Of a stretch of 64,000 bases of DNA, positions 33,734-42,778 are shown piece by piece; position 1 is the first letter of the stretch; the number at the start of each line of letters is the position of its first letter. The stretch spans positions 1 through 64,000 of the forward strand of contig NZ_JABUXV010000005.1 of assembly GCF_014897705.1 (NCBI RefSeq). Direction: 5' to 3'. This stretch comes from Brachybacterium sp. FME24. Its GTDB lineage: Bacteria; Actinomycetota; Actinomycetes; Actinomycetales; Dermabacteraceae. The position numbers and the translations under genes were made by a program. The notes below the pieces were generated by a model. That model had not been told where the DNA came from, did not search any database, and worked only from the letters and a program-made list of their open reading frames with translations.

Positions 33734-35203
33734 ATGCGCAAAGCGAAGATCGTCTGCACACTCGGTCCGGCGACCAGCACCTACGAGCAGATCCGGATCC
33801 TGATCGACGCCGGGATGAACGTGGCGAGGATGAACCTCAGCCACGGCACCTACGACGATCATGAGCAGGTCTACGCGAACATCCGCAAGGCGGCCGAGGA
33901 CCTCGGCCGCAATGTCGCCATCCTGGTCGACCTGCAGGGTCCCAAGATCCGCCTCGGCAAGTTCGAGAGCGGACCTCACCAGCTCGAGGTCGGCGACTCC
34001 TTCACGATCACCACCGAGGACATCATCGGGTCGAAGGAGCGCGTCTCGACCACGTTCAAGGGCCTCCCGGGTGACTGCCGCCCCGGCGACGTCCTCCTGA
34101 TCGACGACGGCAAGGTCTCCATCCGCGTCACCGACGTCAGCGAGACGGACGTGACCACCATCGTCGAGGTCCCCGGCCCCGTCTCGAACAACAAGGGCAT
34201 CAACCTCCCCGGCGTCGCCGTCTCCATCCCGGCCATGAGCGAGAAGGACATCGCGGACCTCCGCTGGGGCCTGGGCCTCGGTGCCGACATGATCGCGCTG
34301 TCCTTCGTGCGCGACGCGCACGACATGGACGAGGTCCTGCGGATCATGCAGGAGGAGGGACGCCGCGTCCCCGTCATCGCCAAGATCGAGAAGCCGCAGG
34401 CCGTCCGCGCCCTGCGCTCCATCGTGGGTGCGTTCGACGGCATCATGGTCGCGCGCGGCGACCTGGGCGTCGAGCTGCCGCTCGAGCAGGTCCCGCTGGT
34501 GCAGAAGCGCGCCATCGAGCTGGCTCGCCGCAACGCCAAGCCGGTGATCGTCGCCACTCAGGTGCTCGAGTCCATGATCACGAGCCCCCGTCCCACCCGG
34601 GCCGAGGCCTCGGACTGCGCGAACGCCATCCTGGACGGCGCCGATGCAGTCATGCTCTCCGGCGAGACCAGTGTCGGCGCGTACCCCTTCGAGGCGGTCC
34701 GCACCATGGCCCGCATCATCATCAACACCGAGGAGAACGGTGCGGACCGCATCCTCCCCCTCGGCACCATCCCGCACACCCGCGGTGGCGCGATCACCCG
34801 CGCGTCCGCCGAGATCGGCGATCAGCTCTCCGCGCAGTATCTGGTGACCTTCACCGAGTCCGGTGACACGGCGCGGCGCCTGTCCCGGCTGCGTCCCACC
34901 ATCCCTCTGCTGGCGATGACCCCCTACCCGGAGGTCGCCCGCCAGCTGTCGCTGACCTGGGGCATCGAGGCGCACCTGGTGCCCATGCAGAAGGATTCCG
35001 ACGCGATGGTCGCCGTGGCCGACTCGCTGCTGCGCGAGCACAAGGGCCTGCAGAAGAACGATCTGGTCGTGATCGCGGCCGGTTCACCTCCCGGCGTCCA
35101 CGGATCGACCAACACGCTGCGGGTGCACCGCATCGGTGACCTCGACGGCACCGAGTCCGCTCGTATGGAGGCCGACCGCATCGCGGCGGGCCCCGAGAGC
35201 TGA
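33734..35203 (+). CDS. pyk: Pyruvate kinase
   Basis: The 489-residue enzyme makes pyruvate and ATP from phosphoenolpyruvate. The N-terminus is MRKAKIVCTLGPATST; MNVARMNLSHG and ILVDLQGPKIRLGKF follow. The active-site block is VIAKIEKPQAV with the catalytic Lys, and MVARGDLGVELPLEQVP binds Mg2+. The ATG is supported by exact alignment with family N-termini; the upstream sequence has no strong Shine-Dalgarno and the frame is open further upstream without conserved residues. Confidence 0.97.
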   Translation: MRKAKIVCTLGPATSTYEQIRILIDAGMNVARMNLSHGTYDDHEQVYANIRKAAEDLGRNVAILVDLQGPKIRLGKFESGPHQLEVGDSFTITTEDIIGSKERVSTTFKGLPGDCRPGDVLLIDDGKVSIRVTDVSETDVTTIVEVPGPVSNNKGINLPGVAVSIPAMSEKDIADLRWGLGLGADMIALSFVRDAHDMDEVLRIMQEEGRRVPVIAKIEKPQAVRALRSIVGAFDGIMVARGDLGVELPLEQVPLVQKRAIELARRNAKPVIVATQVLESMITSPRPTRAEASDCANAILDGADAVMLSGETSVGAYPFEAVRTMARIIINTEENGADRILPLGTIPHTRGGAITRASAEIGDQLSAQYLVTFTESGDTARRLSRLRPTIPLLAMTPYPEVARQLSLTWGIEAHLVPMQKDSDAMVAVADSLLREHKGLQKNDLVVIAAGSPPGVHGSTNTLRVHRIGDLDGTESARMEADRIAAGPES

Positions 35204-35221
35204 GCAGGCCGCCACAGGAGA

Positions 35222-35256
35222 ACGGCGCCCGCGGCCGGATGGCCGGCGGGCGCCGT
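35222..35256 (+). terminator. Terminator after pyk
   Basis: An 11-bp arm ACGGCGCCCGC and its complement flank an inner GGCC/GGCC hairpin, starting 19 bases after the pyk stop. It is very GC-rich without a clear T-run. Confidence 0.7.
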
Positions 35257-35304
35257 CTCGTGCTCGGACCTGTGTGCACGCATGCACGCAGGACCCCGAT
35301 CCAG

Positions 35305-35387
35305 TACCGGGTGCGGGACTCGAACCCGCACGCCCTCACGGACAGCGCATTTTGAGTGCGCCGCGTCTACCATTCCGCCAACCCGGC
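35305..35387 (-). tRNA. tRNA-Leu, anticodon CAA
   Basis: On the minus strand an 83-base cloverleaf starts GCCGGGT and ends ACCCGGT plus discriminator A, giving a seven-pair acceptor stem with one G-U. The anticodon arm is GCGCA-CTCAAAA-TGCGC, so the anticodon is CAA (codon UUG). A long variable arm, as in class II tRNAs, and a T arm GCGGG-TTCGAGT-CCCGC are present. CCA is not encoded. It lies between pyk and the ANTAR regulator, on the opposite strand. Confidence 0.95.
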
Positions 35388-35412
35388 TCGCCCCCTCGGG
35401 GGAGGGCTGGAC

Positions 35413-35418
35413 TAGGAT
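35413..35418 (+). promoter_or_regulatory. -10-like hexamer for the uORF-pdtaR transcript
   Basis: TAGGAT, the same hexamer as before uvrA, stands seven bases before an ATG at 35426. Transcription starting at or next to that ATG would give a leaderless message whose first cistron is the 24-codon upstream ORF. Confidence 0.5.
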
Positions 35419-35425
35419 ACCTCTG

Positions 35426-35500
35426 ATGACCACCAGCCTTGACCGCGCGGGTGCAGGCCACCTTCGCACCAGGCACTACCCGAGACACAGGGCAACATGA
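35426..35500 (+). CDS. 24-residue upstream ORF coupled to the ANTAR regulator
   Basis: The ATG at 35426 opens a 24-codon frame whose stop TGA (35498-35500) overlaps the ATG of the next gene in an ATGA. The peptide begins MTTSLDRAG and its second half is rich in Arg and His (five Arg and three His in the last 12 residues). The start is close enough to the -10-like hexamer for leaderless translation. The downstream gene has only a weak Shine-Dalgarno (CAGGG), so ribosomes arriving from this ORF may be needed for its translation. No homology known; real expression is unproven. Confidence 0.5.
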   Translation: MTTSLDRAGAGHLRTRHYPRHRAT

Positions 35501-36162
35501 CTGACGACACCGCACCCCTTCCCGACGATGCGCAGGCCGACGACGCGCAGGACCTCACGGCCCAGGACGAGGGCCGTCCGCGCCGCACGGCGGTGGTGGC
35601 CGAGGACGAGAGCCTCATCCGCATGGACATCGTGGAAACACTCACCGAGGCCGGCTTCGAGGTGCTCGCCGCGGTCGGAGACGGCGAGAGCGCCGTGACC
35701 AAGGCACGCGAGCTGCGACCGAGTGTGGTCGTGATGGACGTGAAGATGCCGCAGGTCGACGGCGTCACCGCCGCCGAGCGCATCGGCGAGGAGAACCTGG
35801 CCCCCGTGGTCATGCTCACCGCCTTCTCCCAGGCCGAGCTCGTCGATCGTGCCCGGGATGCCGGCGCCATGGCGTACGTCGTCAAGCCCTTCACCCCGGC
35901 GGATCTGCTGCCCGCGATCGAGATCGCGATCTCCCGCTACACGCAGATCACGCAGCTCGAGGCCGAGATCCAGGACCTCGGCGAGCGGTTCGAGACCCGT
36001 AAGCGCGTGGACCGCGCCAAGGGCCTGCTGCAGACCAACATGGGACTGTCGGAGCCGGAGGCCTTCCGCTGGATCCAGAAGACGTCCATGGACCGTCGCC
36101 TGACGATGCGCGAGGTCGCCGACGCCGTCGTGGATCAGCTGGGTGGCCCGGGCAAGGAATGA
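35497..36162 (+). CDS. pdtaR: PdtaR-type response regulator with ANTAR RNA-binding domain
   Basis: The 221-residue protein has a Glu/Asp-rich N-terminus of about 30 residues, a receiver domain (about 30-145; phosphoacceptor Asp81 in VVVMDVKMPQVDG, acidic EDES, Lys in VVKPFTP) and a C-terminal ANTAR domain (about 155-215, RKRVDRAKGLLQTNMGLSEP). ANTAR domains bind paired hairpins and prevent termination. The homologue Rv1626 responds to the histidine kinase PdtaS, which is not in this window. Gene order pyk-(tRNA)-pdtaR is conserved in actinobacteria. The start overlaps an upstream ORF. Confidence 0.93.
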   Translation: MTDDTAPLPDDAQADDAQDLTAQDEGRPRRTAVVAEDESLIRMDIVETLTEAGFEVLAAVGDGESAVTKARELRPSVVVMDVKMPQVDGVTAAERIGEENLAPVVMLTAFSQAELVDRARDAGAMAYVVKPFTPADLLPAIEIAISRYTQITQLEAEIQDLGERFETRKRVDRAKGLLQTNMGLSEPEAFRWIQKTSMDRRLTMREVADAVVDQLGGPGKE

Positions 36163-36216
36163 CGTGCTGAGCCGGCGCCGGGGGCGCGCCGGAGCGAGAG
36201 GGGATGCGCTGGGCCG

Positions 36217-37569
36217 ATGTCGATCTCACGACGCACGCTGGTGCGCGGATTCGGGGTGGGAGTCCTCGGCGTCGGCGCCCTGACGGCATGCACCACAGGG
36301 CGCGGCGGTCGCGGGACGACTCCTCCTGCAGCGCCGACGGGTGGAGACCTCACGGAACCGGACGCCCCGCTCGTGATGGGGTCGATCGGCGCGTCCTACG
36401 GCCGCTGCGCACCCTTCGAGTCGGCGATCAGCATTGCCCTCCATGAGGCGCTGATCGCCGTCAATGCGCGGTGGGAGGGCCTGTTCGGGCACGAGGTGGA
36501 GATGGCCGAACGGCACGTGATGGCTGAGGCCGGCGAGGACCTGACAGCGGTGATCGCCGCCATGGCGGAGTCCGGCGTCACCACGGTGATCACCTCGATC
36601 GACGAGGACTCGCTGATCGCGGCGATGCCGGCCTTCGTGGAGGCAGGCATGGCGGTGATCGACGTGTTCACCTCCGGGATGAGCGTGCGTGCACCCGACG
36701 TGCTCACCTCCAATATGCTCATCCGCCTCGCGCCCAACGACCTGGCGATCGCCTCCCTGTACGCCGAGGCCGCGTGGGCGGGCTCCGGCAGCAAGAGCGG
36801 AGCACCGGGCACGGTGGCGTTCGTCTCCGAGGACACTGCTCAGGGCCACAGCCTCCTGCACGAGCTCACCCAGATCCTTGAACCCGCCGGCGGCCAGGTC
36901 GTCGCCGAGCACTTCTACGGCTTCGGGGAGATCGGGGAGCTCGATGCTGTCGTCGCGAAGGTCCTGAAGACCCCGCCGGCCCTGCTGGTGGTCAATGGCG
37001 GGCCCGAAGCCGGGCCCTTCCTCTCCGCGCTCTACGCCGCCACCCTCGATGAGGACGAGCGGCCCACGGTGGTGGTCCCGACGCGACTGGGTCCCGCAGC
37101 GAGTGTGGACTACGTGGACGCGGAACTGCTCCCGGAGTGCTTGTCCTCGGCCACTGGATATGTTCCCGGGACCGATCTGCAGGTCGACCATGTCAACATG
37201 ATGCTCAATGTGGACCCGGACCTGCAGCGCACCGGGTATGCGTACTCGCAGCAGGGCTACGACGCTGTGATTCTCGCGTGCTTGGCGGCGCAGGACGCGC
37301 TGTCGGCGGAGGGTGTCGACATCTCCGCCTCGATCGGGAAGATCCTCACGGGCACCCAGGAGTGCACGGATTTCGGCGACTGCCGTTCGATCCTGCGCGC
37401 GGGTCTGAGCGCCGATGAGCGCGCCACGATCAGGTTCACCGGCCGCATGGGCGCTCTCGAGCTGGGCGCCGCGAAGGATGCCCGCACGGGCGCCATACGG
37501 ACCTTCACCTGGAGCGATGCCCAGGAGATCCAGCGCGGCACCAGCGAGGACTTCGACGCCGGATCCTGA
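36217..37569 (+). CDS. Orphan substrate-binding lipoprotein (branched-chain amino acid / amide type fold)
   Basis: The 450-residue protein starts MSISRRTLVRGFGVG, a twin-arginine-like signal, followed by the lipobox LTAC with Cys25, so it should be lipidated outside the membrane. After a Pro/Thr/Gly linker comes a periplasmic-binding fold of type I: MGSIGASYGRCAPFESAISI at the start and repeated beta-alpha units such as TVAFVSEDTAQGHSLL and AYSQQGYDAVILACLA, typical of Leu/Ile/Val and amide-binding proteins. No permease or ATPase gene is adjacent, unlike Streptomyces, where a full transporter sits beside the ANTAR gene. It lies 54 bp after pdtaR on the same strand, so ligand sensing linked to the regulator is possible but inferred. 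Confidence 0.8.
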   Translation: MSISRRTLVRGFGVGVLGVGALTACTTGRGGRGTTPPAAPTGGDLTEPDAPLVMGSIGASYGRCAPFESAISIALHEALIAVNARWEGLFGHEVEMAERHVMAEAGEDLTAVIAAMAESGVTTVITSIDEDSLIAAMPAFVEAGMAVIDVFTSGMSVRAPDVLTSNMLIRLAPNDLAIASLYAEAAWAGSGSKSGAPGTVAFVSEDTAQGHSLLHELTQILEPAGGQVVAEHFYGFGEIGELDAVVAKVLKTPPALLVVNGGPEAGPFLSALYAATLDEDERPTVVVPTRLGPAASVDYVDAELLPECLSSATGYVPGTDLQVDHVNMMLNVDPDLQRTGYAYSQQGYDAVILACLAAQDALSAEGVDISASIGKILTGTQECTDFGDCRSILRAGLSADERATIRFTGRMGALELGAAKDARTGAIRTFTWSDAQEIQRGTSEDFDAGS

Positions 37570-37579
37570 CGGTCGCCTC

Positions 37580-38044
37580 TCAGCGCGGTGGTAGCAGCAT
37601 GGTCTGGACGGTGATGGTGCTCAGCAGGATTCCTCCGGAGTCATGGACGTCCACGAGATAACTCGCGACCTGCCGCCCGGCATGACGGACCGTGCAGGTG
37701 GCGGTCACGATCCCATCGCGTGCAGAGCGGTGGTGCAGCGCCGAGACGGACGTGCCCACTGCCTGCGCGCCGTCGCCATGGACCTCACGGGCGCGCAGGA
37801 TGGCTGCGAACGAGGCGACCGACTCGGCGAGAGCGATCGTGGCACCTCCGTGCAGCAGTCCCGCAGGCTGCGTGTTCCCGGCAACCGGCATGGTCATGGT
37901 GCCGCCACCCGCGTGGAGGCTCTGCAGCTCCATCCCGCAGCGCTCCACGAGCGTGCCGCGGATCATGGGGTCGACAAGGGCGCGCAGCTGCTCACCGGAC
38001 AGGGGAGCAGCGGAAGCATGTGGCAGGTCGGTCGTGTCCGTCAT
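37580..38044 (-). CDS. PaaI-type hotdog-fold thioesterase
   Basis: The 154-residue protein has the single hotdog domain of PaaI/YbgC-like acyl-CoA thioesterases. GLLHGGATIALAESVASFAA contains the HGG motif and the central helix with the catalytic acidic residue. Beta strands such as IVTATCTVRHAGRQVASYLVDVHD follow. It probably hydrolyses a small acyl- or aryl-CoA; the substrate is unknown. A thioesterase beside polA is common in actinobacteria. It is convergent with the lipoprotein gene and divergent from polA. The hexamer CACCCT lies exactly six bases before its ATG. Confidence 0.88.
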   Translation of the reverse strand: MTDTTDLPHASAAPLSGEQLRALVDPMIRGTLVERCGMELQSLHAGGGTMTMPVAGNTQPAGLLHGGATIALAESVASFAAILRAREVHGDGAQAVGTSVSALHHRSARDGIVTATCTVRHAGRQVASYLVDVHDSGGILLSTITVQTMLLPPR

Positions 38045-38120
38045 GCTCCGAGGGTGCCACAGGGTACGCAGCGTGCACGGGCGGGAACGCATGTCGGGCC
38101 GACGTGCGAGACTTCTCCTC

Positions 38121-40838
38121 ATGAGTGCGAGCGACACCGGTGACCAGCGGATCCTCCTCATCGACGGGCACGCCATGGCGTTCCGCGCGTTCTTCGCGCT
38201 GCCCGCCGACGGGTTCAGCGACGGTCGAGGACAGGCCACGAACGCCGTGTACGGCTTCGCGCGGATGATCATCAACGTCGTCGCCTCGGAGCAGCCGACC
38301 CACGTCGCCGTGGCCTTCGACCTGCCCGGCGGCACCTTCCGCGACCGCATCTACGACCAGTACAAGGGCGGTCGTGACGTGACCCCGCCCGAGTTCGTGG
38401 GCCAGATCGACCTGATCATGCAGGTGCTCGACGCACTCGGGGTGCGCTGGCTGACGGTCCAGGACTACGAGGCCGACGACATCATCGCGACCCTCGCCAC
38501 CCGGGCAGCACGCGAGGGCGGCGAGGCGCTGATCGTCACCAGCGATCGGGATGCCATCCAGCTGGTGGAGGAGAAGGTGACCCTGCTGCAACCGATCAAG
38601 GGCGTCACCGAGATGCGCCGGATGACCCCGGCGGCGGTCGAGGAGAAGTACGGCATCCCGCCCGAGCGCTATTCGGACCTCGCGGCGCTCGTCGGTGAAG
38701 CGGCGGACAATCTTCCCGGCGTCCCGGGCGTCGGCCCGAAGACGGCGGCCAAATGGATCGTGCAGTACGGCGACCTGCCCGGCGTCATCGCCCACGCCGG
38801 CGAGATCCAGGGCAAGGCGGGTCAGTCACTGCGGGACCACCTCGAGGACGTCGAACGCAACCGGCTCATGAATGCCGCTGTCCTGGACCTCGAACTGCCC
38901 ACCGATCCCGCTCACTACACCCTGGGTGGTGGGGACCGGGAGCGCACCGCCGTGGTCTTCGACGAGCTCGCCTTCGGCGACACCATCCGGCGGGACCTCC
39001 CCGCGGTCCTGTTCGGCGAGGACGACGGCGCGGCGGCGGACACCGAACGGGAGCCGGCCGCCGAGGTGCCCGAGATCGATGGCGCGCCGAGCCTGCGTGA
39101 GCTGCTGGGGGAATCGGCCGGCCCCTTGGCCCTGACCGTCGCTGACGATGTGCGGGGCGGGCCGATGCTGGGCCTCGCGACCCCGCACGCCCTCGCCGCG
39201 GTGCGCCTCGAGCAGCTCGACTCCGAGACCTCCTCCGTGCTGGCCGACGCACTCGGGAGCACCGTCGAGCTGCTGGCGACCGACGTGCCCGCAGTGCGCT
39301 CCTGGATGCACCAGAACGGCTATGAGCTGGGATCAAAGGCCCGGGATCTGTCCCTGGAGGCGTTCGTCCTGCGCCCTGGCGCGCGCACCTATGATGCGGA
39401 GGCGCTCGGCGCCGAGCTGGGAGGTGCACGGTTCGAGCCGCGCCCGCGAAAGCCCGCCGACTCGACCCTGAAGAAGGAGACTCCGGAGGTGCGCGCCGGC
39501 CATGTGTCCCTCGCCGGGTCCCGTCTGGCCCAGGCCGCCGCGGCCCTGCACCCGGTCGCCGCCGAGCTGACGCACCAGCAGGGGGCCGAGCCCTGGGCCT
39601 CCGGCATCATCGAGGATCTCGAACGGCCGTTGCAGGCTGTGCTGGAGACCATGCACGAGCGGGGCATCGCGATCGATCAGGCGGCGCTGCAGGTCCTGCG
39701 GGACGAGTTCGAGGGCTTCGTCGCCCAGGCCAAGCGGGAGGCCGGGGCGATCGTGGGCGAGGAGGTCAACCTCGCCTCGCCCAAGCAGCTCCAGGTGGTT
39801 CTCTTCGAGACCCTCGCCCTTCCGACCACACGGAAGATCTCCTCCGGTCACTCGACGGATGCCGAGTCCCTCACGGACCTCCAGGAGAAGCTCGACCCGG
39901 GATCCTCGGGGCACGAGTTCCTGTCGTGGCTGCTGCGCTTCCGCGAGATGAGCAAGCTGACCGGCTACGTGGTCGGGCTGGACAAGGTCCACGACAGCGC
40001 CTCCCGCGTGCACACCACGTTCCAGCAGACCGCCGCGGCCACGGGACGCCTCGCCTCGACCGAGCCGAACCTGCAGAACATCCCGGTGCGCACCTCCGAG
40101 GGTCAGCGCATCCGCGACGTATTCGTCGCCGGGGACGGGTACGAGACTCTGCTGACGGCCGACTACTCCCAGATCGAGATGCGCATCATGGCGCACCTGT
40201 CCGAGGACGCCGGTCTCATCGAGGCCTTCCGTTCGGGCGAGGACCTCCACAACTTCGTCGCCTCCCGAGTGTTCGGAGTGTCCCCGGACGCCGTCGATCC
40301 GGCTATGCGCTCCAAGACCAAGGCCGTCAGCTACGGCCTCGCCTACGGCCTCTCCGCCTTCGGGCTCTCGCGCCAGCTGCGCATCTCCCGGGCGGAGGCG
40401 ACCGCCCTGCGCGACGGGTACTTCGAGCGGTTCGGCGGGGTGCGGGACTACCTGCACGAGAGCGTCGAGACGGCTCGATCCACCGGGTACACCGCGACGA
40501 TCCTCGGCCGTCGCCGCTACCTGCCGGACCTGACGTCCGACAACCGGCTGCGCCGCGAGAACGCCGAGCGCGTCGCCCTGAACTCCCCGATCCAGGGCAG
40601 TGCCGCCGACATCATCAAGCTCGCGATGCTGGCGGTCGAGCGACGCATGCGCGAGGAGGGCCTCGAGTCCCGGATGCTGCTGCAGGTCCACGACGAGCTC
40701 GTGGTCGAGGTCGCGCCCGGGGAGCTCGAGGCGGCGCGCAGGATCGTGGTCGAGGGCATGGACGGCGCCTACGAGCTCTCGGTCCCGCTCGAGGTCGGGG
40801 TCGGCGTCGGCCGCACCTGGCGCGACGCGGCGCACTGA
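38121..40838 (+). CDS. polA: DNA polymerase I
   Basis: The 905-residue enzyme fills gaps and removes primers. The 5' nuclease domain (about 1-310) opens RILLIDGHAMAFRAFFALP with metal-binding aspartates such as YEADDIIATLA. The central 3'-5' exonuclease-like domain (about 330-510) lacks recognisable metal ligands, as in mycobacterial PolA, so proofreading is unlikely. Polymerase motifs are DYSQIEMRIMAHLS (A), TKAVSYGLAYG (O helix, with Tyr) and VHDELVVEV (C). The ATG is chosen where conservation begins; earlier in-frame codons lie in the divergent thioesterase promoter. Confidence 0.97.
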   Translation: MSASDTGDQRILLIDGHAMAFRAFFALPADGFSDGRGQATNAVYGFARMIINVVASEQPTHVAVAFDLPGGTFRDRIYDQYKGGRDVTPPEFVGQIDLIMQVLDALGVRWLTVQDYEADDIIATLATRAAREGGEALIVTSDRDAIQLVEEKVTLLQPIKGVTEMRRMTPAAVEEKYGIPPERYSDLAALVGEAADNLPGVPGVGPKTAAKWIVQYGDLPGVIAHAGEIQGKAGQSLRDHLEDVERNRLMNAAVLDLELPTDPAHYTLGGGDRERTAVVFDELAFGDTIRRDLPAVLFGEDDGAAADTEREPAAEVPEIDGAPSLRELLGESAGPLALTVADDVRGGPMLGLATPHALAAVRLEQLDSETSSVLADALGSTVELLATDVPAVRSWMHQNGYELGSKARDLSLEAFVLRPGARTYDAEALGAELGGARFEPRPRKPADSTLKKETPEVRAGHVSLAGSRLAQAAAALHPVAAELTHQQGAEPWASGIIEDLERPLQAVLETMHERGIAIDQAALQVLRDEFEGFVAQAKREAGAIVGEEVNLASPKQLQVVLFETLALPTTRKISSGHSTDAESLTDLQEKLDPGSSGHEFLSWLLRFREMSKLTGYVVGLDKVHDSASRVHTTFQQTAAATGRLASTEPNLQNIPVRTSEGQRIRDVFVAGDGYETLLTADYSQIEMRIMAHLSEDAGLIEAFRSGEDLHNFVASRVFGVSPDAVDPAMRSKTKAVSYGLAYGLSAFGLSRQLRISRAEATALRDGYFERFGGVRDYLHESVETARSTGYTATILGRRRYLPDLTSDNRLRRENAERVALNSPIQGSAADIIKLAMLAVERRMREEGLESRMLLQVHDELVVEVAPGELEAARRIVVEGMDGAYELSVPLEVGVGVGRTWRDAAH

Positions 40839-40985
40839 GGTTCCCGAGCGTCCTCGTCCCCGCAGGTCCGGGCGGGGAGGGGACCCGGGAGCGGGTCTCT
40901 CGCGCCGGAGAGATGGGGGACGGACCTCACACCGGTGCGTCGCGGAGACGCGCGCTCGTCCCTCGCGCATCGCAGGCAGTGCTGG

Positions 40986-40991
40986 TAAGGT
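40986..40991 (+). promoter_or_regulatory. -10-like hexamer in the rpsA leader region
   Basis: TAAGGT lies 121 bases before the rpsA ATG, in the 274-bp gap after polA. This gives a long leader, plausible for an autoregulated ribosomal protein gene. No -35 is recognised and I found no gene in the gap. Confidence 0.4.
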
Positions 40992-41112
40992 TCAGAAGGT
41001 CTGTGCGCGAGCTGTCCCGCCTGTCGGTTCCGTCGCGCATCGATGCGCCCCTTGCGGGCGCTGCATGCCCATCATTCCTACTCATTCCTGTCCCGACGGA
41101 GTTCCTACCTAC

Positions 41113-42609
41113 ATGACCGACACCACGACCCCCCAGATCGCCATCAACGACATCGGCGGCGCCGACGAACTCATGGCAGCCATCGATGCGACCATCAAGT
41201 ACTTCAACGATGGTGACATCGTCGAAGGCACTGTGGTGAAGGTCGATCACGATGAGGTCCTCCTGGACATCGGCTACAAGACCGAGGGCGTCATCCCCTC
41301 GCGCGAGCTGTCCATCAAGCACGACGTCGACCCCGGTGAGGTCGTCGAGGTCGGCGACGAGATCGAGGCCCTGGTTCTCCAGAAGGAGGACAAGGAAGGC
41401 CGTCTGATCCTGTCCAAGAAGCGTGCGCAGTACGAGCGCGCCTGGGGCACGATCGAGCAGATCAAGGAAGACGAGGGCGTCGTCACGGGCCGCGTCATCG
41501 AGGTCGTCAAGGGCGGCCTCATCGTCGACATCGGCCTGCGCGGCTTCCTCCCCGCCTCTCTCGTCGAGATGCGTCGCGTCCGCGACCTGCAGCCCTACGT
41601 CGGCCAGGAGATCGAGGCGAAGATCATCGAGCTCGACAAGAACCGCAACAACGTGGTCCTGTCGCGCCGTGCCTACCTCGAGGAGACCCAGTCCGCGGTC
41701 CGCTCCGACTTCCTGCAGACCCTGCAGAAGGGTCAGGTCCGCGAGGGTGCCGTGTCCTCCATCGTCAACTTCGGCGCCTTCGTCGATCTCGGCGGTGTCG
41801 ACGGCCTGGTGCACGTCTCCGAGCTGTCCTGGAAGCACATCGATCACCCGTCCGAGGTCGTCGAGGTCGGTCAGAAGGTCAGCGTCGAGGTGCTCGACGT
41901 CGACATGGACCGCGAGCGCGTCTCGCTGTCGCTGAAGGCCACCCAGGAAGATCCGTGGCAGCTCTTCGCCCGCACCCACGCCATCGGCGAGGTCGTCCCG
42001 GGCAAGGTCACCAAGCTGGTTCCGTTCGGTGCGTTCGTGCGCGTCGAGGACGGCATCGAGGGCCTGGTGCACATCTCCGAGCTGGCTCAGCGTCACGTGG
42101 ATCTGCCCGAGCAGGTCGTCACGGTCGACCAGGACGTCTTCGTCAAGGTCATCGACATCGATCTCGAGCGTCGCCGCATCTCGCTCTCGCTCAAGCAGGC
42201 CAACGAGGGTGTCGACCCCGAGGGCGACGACACCACGTTCGACCCGGCTCTGTACGGCATGGCCGCGGAGTACGACGAGAACGGCGAGTACAAGTACCCC
42301 GAGGGCTTCGACCCGGAGACCAACGAGTGGCTCGAGGGCTACGACGCCCAGCGCGAGGTGTGGGAAGGCCAGTACGCGGCCGCCTACGAGCGCTGGAACG
42401 CCCACAAGGCGCAGGTCATCGAGGCCATCAAGGCTGACGAGGAGTCCGCGAACGCTCCGGCGACCGAGACCTCCACGTCGACGCCCGCAGCCGCCGATGC
42501 CGCTCCCGCGTCGTCGCAGTCCTCCTACCAGTCGGCCACCACGGACGAGGGCACCCTGGCCTCCGACGAGGCCCTGGCGGCCCTGCGCGCCAAGCTCACC
42601 GGCAACTGA
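41113..42609 (+). CDS. rpsA: 30S ribosomal protein S1
   Basis: The 498-residue S1 has four S1 RNA-binding domains at about residues 36-105, 124-190, 208-276 and 293-362. The last two begin GAVSSIVNFGAFVDLGGVDG and GKVTKLVPFGAFVRVEDGIE. A C-terminal acidic, then Ala/Ser/Thr-rich tail of about 130 residues follows. Four repeats and this tail are typical of actinobacterial S1. It promotes mRNA binding to the 30S subunit. GGAG lies 11 bases before the ATG. Confidence 0.97.
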   Translation: MTDTTTPQIAINDIGGADELMAAIDATIKYFNDGDIVEGTVVKVDHDEVLLDIGYKTEGVIPSRELSIKHDVDPGEVVEVGDEIEALVLQKEDKEGRLILSKKRAQYERAWGTIEQIKEDEGVVTGRVIEVVKGGLIVDIGLRGFLPASLVEMRRVRDLQPYVGQEIEAKIIELDKNRNNVVLSRRAYLEETQSAVRSDFLQTLQKGQVREGAVSSIVNFGAFVDLGGVDGLVHVSELSWKHIDHPSEVVEVGQKVSVEVLDVDMDRERVSLSLKATQEDPWQLFARTHAIGEVVPGKVTKLVPFGAFVRVEDGIEGLVHISELAQRHVDLPEQVVTVDQDVFVKVIDIDLERRRISLSLKQANEGVDPEGDDTTFDPALYGMAAEYDENGEYKYPEGFDPETNEWLEGYDAQREVWEGQYAAAYERWNAHKAQVIEAIKADEESANAPATETSTSTPAAADAAPASSQSSYQSATTDEGTLASDEALAALRAKLTGN

Positions 42610-42626
42610 TCCTCGGATCGTTCTGC

Positions 42627-42664
42627 GGAACGGCCCGGTCCCCGCGAGGGGGCCGGGCCGTTCC
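42627..42664 (+). terminator. Intrinsic terminator of rpsA
   Basis: A hairpin with a 17-bp stem (GGAACGGCCCGGTCCCC against GGGGGCCGGGCCGTTCC, one G-T pair) and a GCGA loop begins 18 bases after the rpsA stop. Confidence 0.85.
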
Positions 42665-42778
42665 CGTCTGTCGGGGCGAGCGCGCCGGGCACATTCGGAG
42701 CGCCTGACCCGCACAGGTGCGTGCGCACCGCCGGTGAACCCGCCTGCAGCAAGCCCGTCGGCGGTGCACACTGGTGAC

